This document shows, one piece after another, positions 7,019 through 14,732 of a stretch of DNA of 64,000 bases. The translations under genes were made by a program, and so were the position numbers. The notes beneath the pieces are model-generated. The model searched no databases, was not told the origin of the DNA, and saw only the letters and a list, made by a program, of their open reading frames with translations. Location: positions 1 through 64,000 of the forward strand of contig NZ_WQNH01000009.1 in the NCBI RefSeq assembly GCF_009812055.1. The letters are read 5' to 3'. Position 1 is the stretch's first letter; the number at the start of each line of letters is the position of its first letter. The DNA comes from Chelativorans xinjiangensis (GTDB lineage: Bacteria; Pseudomonadota; Alphaproteobacteria; Rhizobiales; Rhizobiaceae).

Positions 7019-7068
7019 TAGTGGTGCGATCCTGACAGATGGTACCCATCTGTTTGGGTCGGACCACT
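7019..7068. mobile_element. MITE-like element, short (internally deleted) copy
   Basis: Bounded by AGTGGT and ACCACT with a core CCTGACAGATGG / CCATCTGTTTGG. It equals the two outer halves of the 120-bp copies at 38960-39078 and 47954-48073 joined at the ATGG-TACC-CAT core, with the middle lost. It lies in the region 6973-7316 ahead of the histidine kinase, where I see no gene. Confidence 0.7.
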
Positions 7069-7316
7069 TGCGGTATGCCGTGCAGCGTCGCTTGCGGCCA
7101 CAGGACGATAGGCCGGTGCCGATCCGACATTTTTTTCAGGCTACGCCTATGGCTGGATAGGGTTCGACCTCCGTGACGCTGCCGGAAAACGCGGCTAGAC
7201 TGCCGGACGCAGGCGACGTCCCGCTTTACGCGGGCCGCCGCGGCGGGGTAATGCGCCAGTGCGAGCGTTGCCGGTTTCTCAAGGAGCTCCGGCATCCGCA
7301 GCACGCGGAAGAGTGA

Positions 7317-8768
7317 ATGGCAAGATACGATCTATCCTGGGGCGAGAGAGACGACCTGCTGGCGCGCGTGGTGCGCGGGCTGCATGCGGCGCGCAAACTG
7401 TGGCGGCGGGCGGGGCGGGGCGTGTCGCGCTACCTGCCGAAGCGGCTTTACGCGCGCTCGCTCATCATCGTCATCGCGCCGATGATCCTGCTTCAATCGG
7501 TGATCGCCTTCGTCTTCATGGAGCGCCACTGGCAGACGGTGACGCAGCGCCTCTCCCAGGCCGTCACGCGCGACATCGCCGCCGTCATCGACGTCATCGA
7601 GACCTATGAGGATGCGCCGGAGGGGGGCGGAGAGGGAGAGGGAGGAGAACAGGACGTAGATTATTCCGAGGTCATCCGCATTGCCCAGGAGCGGCTGGGG
7701 CTGCAGATCAGCATCGAGCCGCCGGACCCCCTGCCCCCGCCGGGGCCGAAACCCTTCTTCTCCATCCTCGACCGGGCGCTCAGCGAGGAGATCACGGGCC
7801 TGATCAACCGGCCGTTCTGGCTGGATACCGTGGGCAACTCCAACATCATCGAGATCCGCATCCAGCTCGAAGGCAAGGTGCTGCGCGTCTTTGCCCGGCG
7901 CAGCCAGGCCTATGCCTCCAATACGTCCATTTTCCTCTTGTGGATGGTGGGAACCTCGCTTGTGCTGCTCACCATCGCCGTCGCCTTCCTGCGCAACCAG
8001 ATCCGGCCCATCCTGCAATTGGCCGAGGCTGCCGACAGCTTCGGCAAGGGGCGCCCGACGCCGAGCGGCTTCCACCCGCGCGGGGCCGAGGAGGTGCGCC
8101 GCGCCGGCTCCGCCTTCCTGTTGATGCGCGAGCGCATCGAGCGCCAGATCGAGCAGCGCACCGCCATGCTGACCGGGGTAAGCCACGACCTCAGAACCAT
8201 CCTCACCCGCTTCAAGCTGCAGCTTGCGCTGGCCAAGTCGAAGGCGGATATCCATGCGCTGGACCAGGACATCGAGGACATGCGCCTGATGCTCGAAGGC
8301 TATCTCGCCTTCGCCCGCGGCGAGGCCGCCGAGGACCCGGGCAAGTTCGACCTCGCCGCCTTTTTCGACAAGATGCGGGAAGAGGCGCGGCTGATGGATT
8401 GCGGGTTCAAGGCCTCGCTGTCGGGCAAGCGCGAAGTGCTGGTACGCCCCAACGCGTTTTCGCGGCTGTTGACCAATGTGATCAGCAACGGCTTCCGCTA
8501 TGCCTCCACCATCTCCGTCGATGCCGTGCACGGCAACGGGAGCCTTGTCATCACCATCGACGACGACGGCCCCGGCATCCCGGCAGAAAAACGCGAGGAC
8601 GTCTTCAAACCCTTCGTGCGGCTGGACGCGGCGCGCAACCAGGACGAAAGCGGCACCGGGCTCGGCCTGTCGATCGCCCGCGACATCGCACGCGGCCACG
8701 GCGGCGATATCACGCTCGAAGACAGCCCGCTGGGGGGCTTGAGGGTGATTGTCCGGGTGCCGGCTTAG
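7317..8768 (+). CDS. EnvZ-like sensor histidine kinase
   Basis: 483 residues. Transmembrane helix 1 is at about 49-69 (SLIIVIAPMILLQSVIAFVF) and helix 2 at about 204-225, with a periplasmic sensor domain between them that has an acidic/glycine-rich loop and a proline stretch (PPDPLPPPGPKP). A HAMP domain follows, then His290 in GVSHDLRT, an N box (NVISNGFRYA), DDDGPGIP and GTGLGLSIAR. The catalytic motifs are complete. It is probably the partner of the response regulator at 4854, although 1.7 kb of repeats and decayed genes lies between. The start ATG overlaps no neighbour and has only a weak ribosome-binding site. Confidence 0.9.
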   Translation: MARYDLSWGERDDLLARVVRGLHAARKLWRRAGRGVSRYLPKRLYARSLIIVIAPMILLQSVIAFVFMERHWQTVTQRLSQAVTRDIAAVIDVIETYEDAPEGGGEGEGGEQDVDYSEVIRIAQERLGLQISIEPPDPLPPPGPKPFFSILDRALSEEITGLINRPFWLDTVGNSNIIEIRIQLEGKVLRVFARRSQAYASNTSIFLLWMVGTSLVLLTIAVAFLRNQIRPILQLAEAADSFGKGRPTPSGFHPRGAEEVRRAGSAFLLMRERIERQIEQRTAMLTGVSHDLRTILTRFKLQLALAKSKADIHALDQDIEDMRLMLEGYLAFARGEAAEDPGKFDLAAFFDKMREEARLMDCGFKASLSGKREVLVRPNAFSRLLTNVISNGFRYASTISVDAVHGNGSLVITIDDDGPGIPAEKREDVFKPFVRLDAARNQDESGTGLGLSIARDIARGHGGDITLEDSPLGGLRVIVRVPA

Positions 8769-8788
8769 GGAAAACGGGAGACCGGACC

Positions 8789-9148
8789 ATGCTCGAAGCG
8801 ACCTGTCATTGCGGCGCGGTAAAGATTCGAGTGTCGGTAGAGCCTGCCTGGCTAAACGAATGCAATTGCTCGATTTGCCGGCGGCTGGGGACGCTTTGGT
8901 CCTACTACCACCCGAGCAAGGTCACCTTCGTGAAGGGCGCGGGCACGACGGTCGCCTATCTCTGGGGCGACCGCGGGCTGGAATTCCACCACTGCCCGAC
9001 CTGCGGATGCACGACGCATTGGGAGCCGGTGCGGAAGGAAGGGGCGGAGCGCATGGCGGTCAACGCGCGGCTGATGGACCCGGAGAGGATCGCCGGCATC
9101 AGGGTGCGGCACTTCGACGGGGCTGAGAGCTGGAAATATCTGGATTGA
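8789..9148 (+). CDS. GFA-family (CENP-V/GFA) zinc protein
   Basis: 119 residues. The zinc-binding cysteines of the GFA fold are present: CHCG near residue 6, CNCSICRR around 28, and CPTCGCTTHW around 72. The family is named after glutathione-dependent formaldehyde-activating enzyme, but most members have no proven activity. It follows the histidine kinase by 20 bases on the same strand and could be read through from it. A second GFA protein is encoded at 55810-56259. Confidence 0.85.
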   Translation: MLEATCHCGAVKIRVSVEPAWLNECNCSICRRLGTLWSYYHPSKVTFVKGAGTTVAYLWGDRGLEFHHCPTCGCTTHWEPVRKEGAERMAVNARLMDPERIAGIRVRHFDGAESWKYLD

Positions 9149-9177
9149 AGGATGCCTTTGCTCCTTGCGGGCAGGAC

Positions 9178-9320
9178 TATCGCATGTGGGTTCTGAGTCC
9201 TTGATAGAACCCTCACCCCTCACCCCTCACCTCAAGGGGGACGAAGCCGTGCTCGGCCTGCCTCCTCCCCCTTGAGGGGAGGGATTGAGAGTGGGGGTTC
9301 CGGCGAAGCCGGCAAAAAGG
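9178..9320. repeat. Dispersed C-rich intergenic repeat, copy 1
   Basis: Contains CCCCTCACCTCAAGGGGG, CCCCCTTGAGGGGAGGGATT and GGCGAAGCCGGCAAAAAG. The CTCAAGGGGG/CCCCCTTGAG pair and CCGGCGAAGCCGG make hairpins. Related copies are at 36090-36292 and 49108-49278. It fills the space between the convergent GFA and csaA genes. Confidence 0.75.
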
Positions 9321-9326
9321 AAAAAC

Positions 9327-9680
9327 TCAATGCAGCCGGCTGCCGTTGGGCACCTGCTTGTCCACCGCGGCAAGCACCACCGCGCCTGCCTCGTCGGCGA
9401 AGCCCAGCGTGAGCACCTCGGACATGAACTTGCCGATCTGGCGCGGGGGGAAGTTGACGACCGCCATGACCTGGCGGCCGACGAGGTCTTGCGGCGTATA
9501 GTGTACGGTGATCTGGGCGGAGGATCTTTTTATGCCGATCTCAGGGCCGAAATCGATCTTCAGCTTGAACGCGGGCTTGCGCGCCTCCGGATAGGGCTCG
9601 GCCTCGACGACGGTGCCGACACGGATGTCTACCTTGAGGAAATCGCCGAAGCCGATTTCCGGTGCCTTCCCGCCGTTCAT
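9327..9680 (-). CDS. csaA: tRNA-binding export-related chaperone CsaA
   Basis: 117 residues, a single OB-fold like the C-terminal domain of methionyl-tRNA synthetase: [56 protein letters not shown], and the closing VPNGSRLH. CsaA has chaperone activity and binds SecA and precursors in Bacillus; its tRNA-binding role is less clear. ATG 9680 fits the family length. A GTG at 9689 overlapping the stop of the upstream gene (GTGA) is an alternative start. It is cotranscribed with the YbjN gene. Confidence 0.85.
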   Translation of the reverse strand: MNGGKAPEIGFGDFLKVDIRVGTVVEAEPYPEARKPAFKLKIDFGPEIGIKRSSAQITVHYTPQDLVGRQVMAVVNFPPRQIGKFMSEVLTLGFADEAGAVVLAAVDKQVPNGSRLH

Positions 9681-9685
9681 TGCGC

Positions 9686-10186
9686 TCACGCCGTGCCGAA
9701 GGTCTCGAACAGAACGCTGTGGAGCGCGTCCTGCGCCGAGGTGCCGGACCAGATGACGTACTGGAAGGCCTGGTAGTAGCATTCGCAGGCTTCGAGCGCG
9801 CTGTTGAGCATCACCTCCACCTGCAGCCCCGTCGGCTCCACGCCGCCGGCCAGCACCAGCGACTGACGGAACATGATGACGCCCTCGCGCTCCCAAAGGT
9901 CGAAGTGGCCGAACAGCATCTGCTCGTTGATGAGCGAGAGGAGCCGCATCACCTCGAGCGCGCGGCCTTCCGGCACCTTGAGGTCGAAAGCGCAGGCAAC
10001 GTGCAGCGCCTCGAACTCCTCCATCCAGGAGAAGGAGACCTGGTAGTCCGTCCACGTGCCGGCGACCGAGATGGCAATCTCGTCGTCGCCGTTGCGCTCG
10101 AAGCTCCAGTCGTTCGTGTGGGCGACATGCTCGATGACATCAACCGGATGGGCGTCACGCGCCATGTCGAGTTCAAGAAGGCTCAT
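9686..10186 (-). CDS. YbjN domain protein
   Basis: 166 residues. The pattern [50 protein letters not shown] and [12 protein letters not shown] follows YbjN-domain proteins, which have a fold like type III secretion chaperones and are implicated in stress and motility regulation in enterobacteria. No enzyme residues are seen. The ATG at 10186 is preceded by GGGAAAG. The stop codon lies within a few bases of the CsaA start, so the two form an operon. Confidence 0.8.
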   Translation of the reverse strand: MSLLELDMARDAHPVDVIEHVAHTNDWSFERNGDDEIAISVAGTWTDYQVSFSWMEEFEALHVACAFDLKVPEGRALEVMRLLSLINEQMLFGHFDLWEREGVIMFRQSLVLAGGVEPTGLQVEVMLNSALEACECYYQAFQYVIWSGTSAQDALHSVLFETFGTA

Positions 10187-10516
10187 AAATCTGCTTTCCC
10201 GTTTTTGAAGGCGCTGCGCGCCCCGCCATCTGGCACATGCGGTTTTGAAGCACGCGACCGACGCAATTCGATACTGAGCGGAGCGAGAGAGAAACGAGAG
10301 ACTTAAAGAACGGGCCCGCCCCAGCCCGGCACATGACTGTTTCGAATCATGTAGCAAATTCAGTCTATTGATGAGAGAAGCCGTGGCCAGTCCTTTTTTC
10401 GAATAGACAATCGACGGTGTGGATAGTTCGCTCCGCGACGCGATTGCCCACGGCTTCTAAGCGACTCTCGCGCCAGCATTTTTTGCAATTGCACACAGGC
10501 TGGCGACGGCAACAAA
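10187..10516. other. Intergenic region, nothing recognised
   Basis: This lies between two minus-strand genes. It has short AT-rich patches (CATTTTTTGCAATTGCAC near 10480; TCCTTTTTTCGAATAG near 10395) but no frame with a ribosome-binding site, no tRNA cloverleaf and no clear promoter pair. It must hold the promoter of the YbjN-csaA unit and the terminator of ubiK. Confidence 0.4.
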
Positions 10517-10813
10517 TTATTTTTTGGATCGCCCGCCGGAGGCCGGTTTCCCACCTCCTTCGCCGGCAGGAAGTTGGGCCTCCAACGCCTCGATTCGTGC
10601 TTGAAGGGCAGCGTTCTCCTCGCGCGCCTTGATCGCCATCTCGCGCACCACCTCGAAATCCTCGCGCTGGACGAGGTCCATGGAGTGGAGCATGCGCTCG
10701 GCCTGGGTGCGGAAGAGCGTCTCGAACTCGCGGCGGACGCCTTGCGCGGCGCCGGCCGCGTCGGTCATCATCTTGGCGAATTCATCGAGGATGCGGTTCG
10801 TGCCGTTGGTCAT
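10517..10813 (-). CDS. ubiK: Ubiquinone biosynthesis accessory factor UbiK
   Basis: 98 residues of the BMFP/YqiC type: an N-terminal amphipathic helix (RILDEFAKMMTDAAGAAQGV), then VRREFETLFRTQAERML, and a C-terminal coiled coil (REENAALQARIEALEAQL) ending in a flexible Gly/Ser/Lys tail. UbiK is a trimeric membrane-associated helper of aerobic ubiquinone synthesis, working with UbiJ in enterobacteria. The alphaproteobacterial partner is less clear. The gene is divergent from lgt. Confidence 0.8.
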   Translation of the reverse strand: MTNGTNRILDEFAKMMTDAAGAAQGVRREFETLFRTQAERMLHSMDLVQREDFEVVREMAIKAREENAALQARIEALEAQLPAGEGGGKPASGGRSKK

Positions 10814-10890
10814 GTCGTCGCCTCTCCTGATCCCATGATTTGAGGTAGGGCCGGGCGGCGGCGAATGCAAGCGGAGAGAAGGGAGTGGTG

Positions 10891-11018
10891 GGGAGTGAAT
10901 TGTGAATAGTGAATAGCGAGTAGTGAGTGGTGAATAGAAGCCGGCGGGAGGCGCTCGCAGCCTGTTCCCGAACTCCCATTCACTATTCACTACTCACTAT
11001 TCACCATCCGAATTCACC
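10891..11018. repeat. Inverted array of a degenerate TGAATAG heptamer
   Basis: GTGAATAGTGAATAGCGAG and GTAGTGAGTGGTGAATAG (10901-10937) face CACTATTCACTACTCACT and ATTCACC (10981-11018), separated by about 40 bases. Each arm is a run of 7-base units, so the region could form a long hairpin. It lies between the divergent ubiK and lgt genes. Confidence 0.7.
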
Positions 11019-11098
11019 ACCCGACGCTTGACCGCGCGCCGGGCCTTACGCATACCGGATGCCGACCGACCGCCGGCGGCGCGAAACAGGAGGCACGA

Positions 11099-11950
11099 TT
11101 GAACGACTATCTTCTCCTGCCGCTGGCCGCACTCCCCTTCCCGCAGATCGACCCGGTGATCTTCCAGATCGGGCCCTTTGCGGTGCATTGGTACGGGCTC
11201 GGCTACATCGCCGGCATCCTGTTTGCCTGGTGGTATGCCAAGCGGCTGGTGGCGACGGAGCGCCTGTGGGCGCACGACACGCCGCCCATGAAGCCGACGG
11301 ACCTCGACGATTTCGTCGTCTGGGCGGCGATCGGCGTGGTGCTGGGCGGGCGGCTCGGCTACGTGCTGTTCTACGACCTGCCGCGCTACCTGGCCAATCC
11401 GCTCGACATCTTCGCCGTGTGGCAGGGCGGCATGTCGTTCCACGGCGGCATGCTGGGCACGATCCTCGCCATGGTGCTGTTCGCCCGCTCGCGCGGCATC
11501 AACGCCTGGAGCATGATCGACACCATCGCCGCCACCGCGCCCGTGGGCCTCGGCCTGGTAAGGCTGGCGAACTTCATCAATTCCGAGCTTTGGGGCCGGC
11601 CGACGGACATGCCCTGGGGCATCGTCTTCCCCGATGGCGGGCCGCTGCCGCGCCATCCGAGCCAGATCTATGAAGCGGCGCTGGAGGGGCTGGTGCTCTT
11701 CCTCGTGCTTCGCCTTTTGACCCATTCGCGGCTGAGGCTGAAGACGCCGCGCTTCGTCGGCGGCGCCTTCATCGCCGGCTACGGGTTGTCACGCATCTTC
11801 GTCGAGTTCTTCCGCGAGCCGGACGCGCATATCGGCTATCTGGCGGGCGATTGGCTGACGATGGGCATGGTGCTGTCGACGCCGATGGTGCTGGTCGGCC
11901 TCTGGGCCATGATGACGGCACGCGAGCCTGCCCTAGTGGTGCGATCCTGA
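11099..11950 (+). CDS. lgt: Prolipoprotein diacylglyceryl transferase
   Basis: 283 residues with seven membrane helices. It moves a diacylglyceryl group from phosphatidylglycerol to the lipobox cysteine of prolipoproteins. Diagnostic segments are [50 protein letters not shown] and [12 protein letters not shown]. It starts with TTG, preceded by AGGAGGCAC. The last residues (VVRS) and the stop codon come from a MITE-like element that overlaps the gene end (11934-11982), so the native C-terminus has been replaced. The next gene, midA, follows 47 bases on. Confidence 0.93.
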   Translation: MNDYLLLPLAALPFPQIDPVIFQIGPFAVHWYGLGYIAGILFAWWYAKRLVATERLWAHDTPPMKPTDLDDFVVWAAIGVVLGGRLGYVLFYDLPRYLANPLDIFAVWQGGMSFHGGMLGTILAMVLFARSRGINAWSMIDTIAATAPVGLGLVRLANFINSELWGRPTDMPWGIVFPDGGPLPRHPSQIYEAALEGLVLFLVLRLLTHSRLRLKTPRFVGGAFIAGYGLSRIFVEFFREPDAHIGYLAGDWLTMGMVLSTPMVLVGLWAMMTAREPALVVRS

Positions 11951-11982
11951 CAGATGGTATCATCTGTTTGGGGCAGACCACT
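11934..11982. mobile_element. MITE-like element, short copy at the end of lgt
   Basis: TAGTGGTGCGATCCTGACAG, then ATGG-TAT-CATCTGTTTGG, ending ACCACT. It is the same deletion form as at 7019-7068. It supplies the last four codons and the stop of lgt and ends 15 bases before the midA ATG. Confidence 0.75.
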
Positions 11983-11997
11983 GGCACGCCAGGAGCC

Positions 11998-13098
11998 ATG
12001 ACCGAGCTGAAGGAAAAGATCGCCCGTCTTATCGAGGCAGCGGGGCCGATGAGCATCAGCGGCTATATGGCGCTCTGCCTGTTCGACCCCGAGCACGGCT
12101 ATTACACGGCACGCGAGCCCTTCGGGCGGGGCGGCGACTTCATCACCGCCCCGGAGGTGAGCCAGATGTTCGGCGAGCTTGTCGCCGTGTGGCTCTATGC
12201 GGCGTGGCAGGCCTGCGGCGCGCCCGAGGACGCAATCATCGCCGAGATCGGCCCCGGCCGCGGCACGCTGATGAAGGACATGCTGCGCGCGCTCGACCGG
12301 CTCGACCGCGGCTTTGCCGCGCGGCATGTCGCCATGATCGAGGCAAGCCCTCGGCTTGCCGCCGTGCAGAAGGAGATGCTTTCGGGGGTGCCTGCGCCAG
12401 GAGCATATGGGCGGCCGCAGTGGTACAGGCGCGTGGAAGACCTGCCGGAGGGGCCGCTTTTCATCGTCGGCAACGAGCTCTTCGACGCCCTGCCCATCCA
12501 CCAGTACGTGAAAAGCGCCGCCGGCTGGCGCGAGCGGGTGGTGGGTGTCGGCGAGGACGGGGCGCTTGCCTTCATGGCCGGCGCCGGGGCTCCGGACCCG
12601 ACATTGCTTCCGCCAGGAGCCGACGCCGCGCCCGAGAGCGCCGTCTTCGAGGCCGCCCCGTCGCGCGAGGCGCTGATGGAGACGATTGCCGGACGGCTGG
12701 CGGCGCAAGGCGGCGCCGGGCTTTTCATCGACTACGGCTACGAGGGGCCGGCACTGGGCGATACGTTGCAGGCGGTGCGCCGCCATGCCTATGACGATGC
12801 CCTGGCCCATCCTGGCGAGGCGGATCTGACGGCGCATGTGGATTTTGCGGCGCTTGCGAGGATTGCCGGCGGAGAGGGGCTGGGAGCGTGGCTGATGCCG
12901 CAGGGGGCGTTTCTCCTGGGATTGGGGCTCCTGGAGCGCGCCGGGCGGCTGGGCGCGGAAAGGAGCGCAGAGGAGCAGGAGCGCATCCGCGGCGAGGTCG
13001 AACGGCTGGCAGGACCGGAGGCGATGGGGACGCTGTTCAAGGTGCTTGCGGTGATGCCGAGGGGCGTTGCCGTTCCGCCGTTCGGCGGGGGTGGCTAG
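11998..13098 (+). CDS. MidA/NDUFAF7-type SAM-dependent methyltransferase
   Basis: 366 residues. GPMSISGYMALCLFDPEHGY and GDFITAPEVSQMFGEL are the N-terminal family hallmarks. The SAM-binding loop is EIGPGRGTLM, followed by HVAMIEASPRL, and FIVGNELFDALPIHQY is the conserved post-motif. Mitochondrial homologues dimethylate an arginine of complex I subunit NDUFS2 during assembly; the bacterial substrate is unproven. AGGAG lies six bases before the ATG. It normally sits beside lgt and pgeF in rhizobia; here a toxin-antitoxin pair has been added downstream. Confidence 0.88.
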   Translation: MTELKEKIARLIEAAGPMSISGYMALCLFDPEHGYYTAREPFGRGGDFITAPEVSQMFGELVAVWLYAAWQACGAPEDAIIAEIGPGRGTLMKDMLRALDRLDRGFAARHVAMIEASPRLAAVQKEMLSGVPAPGAYGRPQWYRRVEDLPEGPLFIVGNELFDALPIHQYVKSAAGWRERVVGVGEDGALAFMAGAGAPDPTLLPPGADAAPESAVFEAAPSREALMETIAGRLAAQGGAGLFIDYGYEGPALGDTLQAVRRHAYDDALAHPGEADLTAHVDFAALARIAGGEGLGAWLMPQGAFLLGLGLLERAGRLGAERSAEEQERIRGEVERLAGPEAMGTLFKVLAVMPRGVAVPPFGGGG

Positions 13099-13129
13099 CG
13101 GAGTGTTCGGGTGATCGAGCTGGAGGGCT

Positions 13130-13516
13130 CTACACGCGCTGCACCGACCCCGGATACCGTGACAGATACGAATCGGCGGTCAGCAGCGTGATCCCCTCGA
13201 CAGTCGCCTGCGCGACCAACATCCGGTCAAACGGATCCTTGTGGATTGGCGGGAGACTGCCTACGGCTGTCGCATGCTCGCTGGTGATCGGCAGTTCGAG
13301 ATAGCCGTTATCGACGAGCCCGCGGCGCAGAACGCTGGAATCCACTTGGAAATCCCTGCGGCCTAGACTGCTTTTGATCGTGACCTCCCAGAGGCTTGCC
13401 GCGCTGAAGACGAGCTCGTTCGAGGCCTTCTCCAGCAATTCCCGAGCTGCCGCGGAAAGACGGTCGGGCTCGCCTGCCGCCCACAGGAGCAGTTGTGTAT
13501 CCAGGAGCAGTTTCAA
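13130..13516 (-). CDS. PIN-domain toxin (VapC-like)
   Basis: 128 residues. The PIN-domain acidic residues are visible: Asp6 in LLLDTQLLLW, Glu44 in AASLWEVTIKSSLGR, and Asp residues in HKDPFDRMLVAQA and LLTADSYLSRYPG. VapC toxins are Mg-dependent ribonucleases that cut tRNA or rRNA. The start overlaps the antitoxin stop by four bases (ATGA). The pair lies between midA and pgeF, which usually sit together, so it is probably an insertion. Confidence 0.88.
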   Translation of the reverse strand: MKLLLDTQLLLWAAGEPDRLSAAARELLEKASNELVFSAASLWEVTIKSSLGRRDFQVDSSVLRRGLVDNGYLELPITSEHATAVGSLPPIHKDPFDRMLVAQATVEGITLLTADSYLSRYPGSVQRV

Positions 13517-13758
13517 CGCTCGTCGCCAAAAAGCTCGGCGATCTCTTCTTCGCCCATGCGGTCAAAATCGTCCGGCACCTTTATGTGGCCGGAAAGGAAC
13601 CCCAACCGACGGATCTCGCCGGCGCCGGGGGCGGCCAACCCGGTCACCTTCACCAGCGGCTTCCCGGCTTTGGCGATGATGAAGGGCTCGCCACCAACAG
13701 CACGTTCGATCAGGCGCGACAGATGCGTCTTCGCTTCGTGGATGTTCACAGTGCGCAT
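13513..13758 (-). CDS. Phd/YefM-family antitoxin
   Basis: 81 residues. MRTVNIHEAKTHLSRLIERA is the Phd/YefM DNA-binding fold and GEPFIIAKAGKPLVKV its strand region. The C-terminal tail (DDFDRMGEEEIAELFGDE) is the acidic segment that would wrap the PIN toxin. The toxin gene overlaps it by ATGA. It probably represses its own promoter through the repeats at 13774-13795. Confidence 0.88.
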   Translation of the reverse strand: MRTVNIHEAKTHLSRLIERAVGGEPFIIAKAGKPLVKVTGLAAPGAGEIRRLGFLSGHIKVPDDFDRMGEEEIAELFGDER

Positions 13759-13773
13759 GGGTTCTACCTATAG

Positions 13774-13795
13774 ACTTAGTCATACAAACTTAGTC
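13774..13795. promoter_or_regulatory. Direct-repeat operator ahead of the antitoxin gene
   Basis: ACTTAGTC occurs at 13774-13781 and 13788-13795, 14 bases apart, and each copy is nearly palindromic (GACTTAGTC at the first). It lies 16-37 bases upstream of the antitoxin ATG (13758) in AT-rich sequence that would hold the promoter. Repression by the antitoxin is inferred. Confidence 0.5.
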
Positions 13796-13937
13796 TTATA
13801 CTGCGCCAAGTGCAAGCCCCCGAGGAGAAGCCCATTACCCCCAGGCGATTGCACCGCCCCGCCTCGACGCGGATTGACTTGCCCCCTCCCCTGCCCCACG
13901 ATCCGCCGCCGAACGAAGCAGGATCGCAAGGCGGCGC

Positions 13938-14732
13938 ATGCTGGATATGACGAAGCCGGAACCGCTCCGGTCGCCCCTCCTCGACGGCGCACGCGCAAAG
14001 GGCGTGAAGCATGGGTTCTTCACCCGCGCCGGCGGTGTGTCGGAGGGTATCTATCGCGGCCTCAACATCGGCCTCGGCTCGAACGATTCGCGCGAGGCGG
14101 TGCTGGAGAACCGGCACCGGGTGGCGACCTGGATGGGCGTGCCGGCGGAAAACCTGTGCACGCTGCACCAGTGCCATTCGGCCGATGTGATGGTGGTCGA
14201 GGCGCCGCTGGGCAAGGTGCGGCCGAAGGCCGACGCCATGGTGACGCGGCTGCCTGGGCTGGCGATCGGCGTTTTGGCGGCCGATTGCGGGCCGGTGCTT
14301 TTCGCCGATGCCGAGGCGCGCGTCGTCGGCGCGGCGCATGCCGGCTGGAAGGGCGCCTTGACGGGCATCATGGAGAACACCGTTGCCGCCATGGAGCGCC
14401 TGGGCGCCGAGCGCGAGCGGATCATCGCCGTGCTGGGGCCGGCGATCAGCCAGGACAACTACGAGGTGGGGCCGGAATACCGGGAGCGCTTCACGGATGC
14501 CGATGCCGGGAACGCGCGCTATTTCCGTCACTCCGCGCGGCCCGGCCATGCCCTCTTCGACCTGAACCGCTATACGCTCGACCGGCTCGCGCGCGCCGGC
14601 GTGACGGCAGGGATGCTCGACCGCTGCACCTACGCGGACGAGGAGCGCTTCTATTCCTATCGCCGCGCCACCCATCGCGGCGAACCCGATTACGGACGCC
14701 AGATTTCGGCGATATGCCTGGAGGAGTTCTGA
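13938..14732 (+). CDS. pgeF: Purine nucleoside phosphorylase PgeF (YfiH/laccase-domain family)
   Basis: 264 residues. The zinc/active-site residues are in HQCHSADV, LAADCGPVLFAD and GAAHAGWKG, and KHGFFTRAGGVS is the usual N-terminal segment. Family members act on adenosine and inosine (phosphorolysis or deamination) and were earlier called multicopper laccases; PgeF also removes peptidoglycan editing errors in E. coli. The stop codon overlaps the start of the M24 gene (TGATG), so the two are translationally coupled. Confidence 0.88.
   Translation: MLDMTKPEPLRSPLLDGARAKGVKHGFFTRAGGVSEGIYRGLNIGLGSNDSREAVLENRHRVATWMGVPAENLCTLHQCHSADVMVVEAPLGKVRPKADAMVTRLPGLAIGVLAADCGPVLFADAEARVVGAAHAGWKGALTGIMENTVAAMERLGAERERIIAVLGPAISQDNYEVGPEYRERFTDADAGNARYFRHSARPGHALFDLNRYTLDRLARAGVTAGMLDRCTYADEERFYSYRRATHRGEPDYGRQISAICLEEF

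Noticed and set aside
13493-14731. Upstream extension of the M24 frame to about 796 codons
   Set aside because: It covers pgeF and the toxin-antitoxin genes in another frame; the real start at 14732 is coupled to the pgeF stop.
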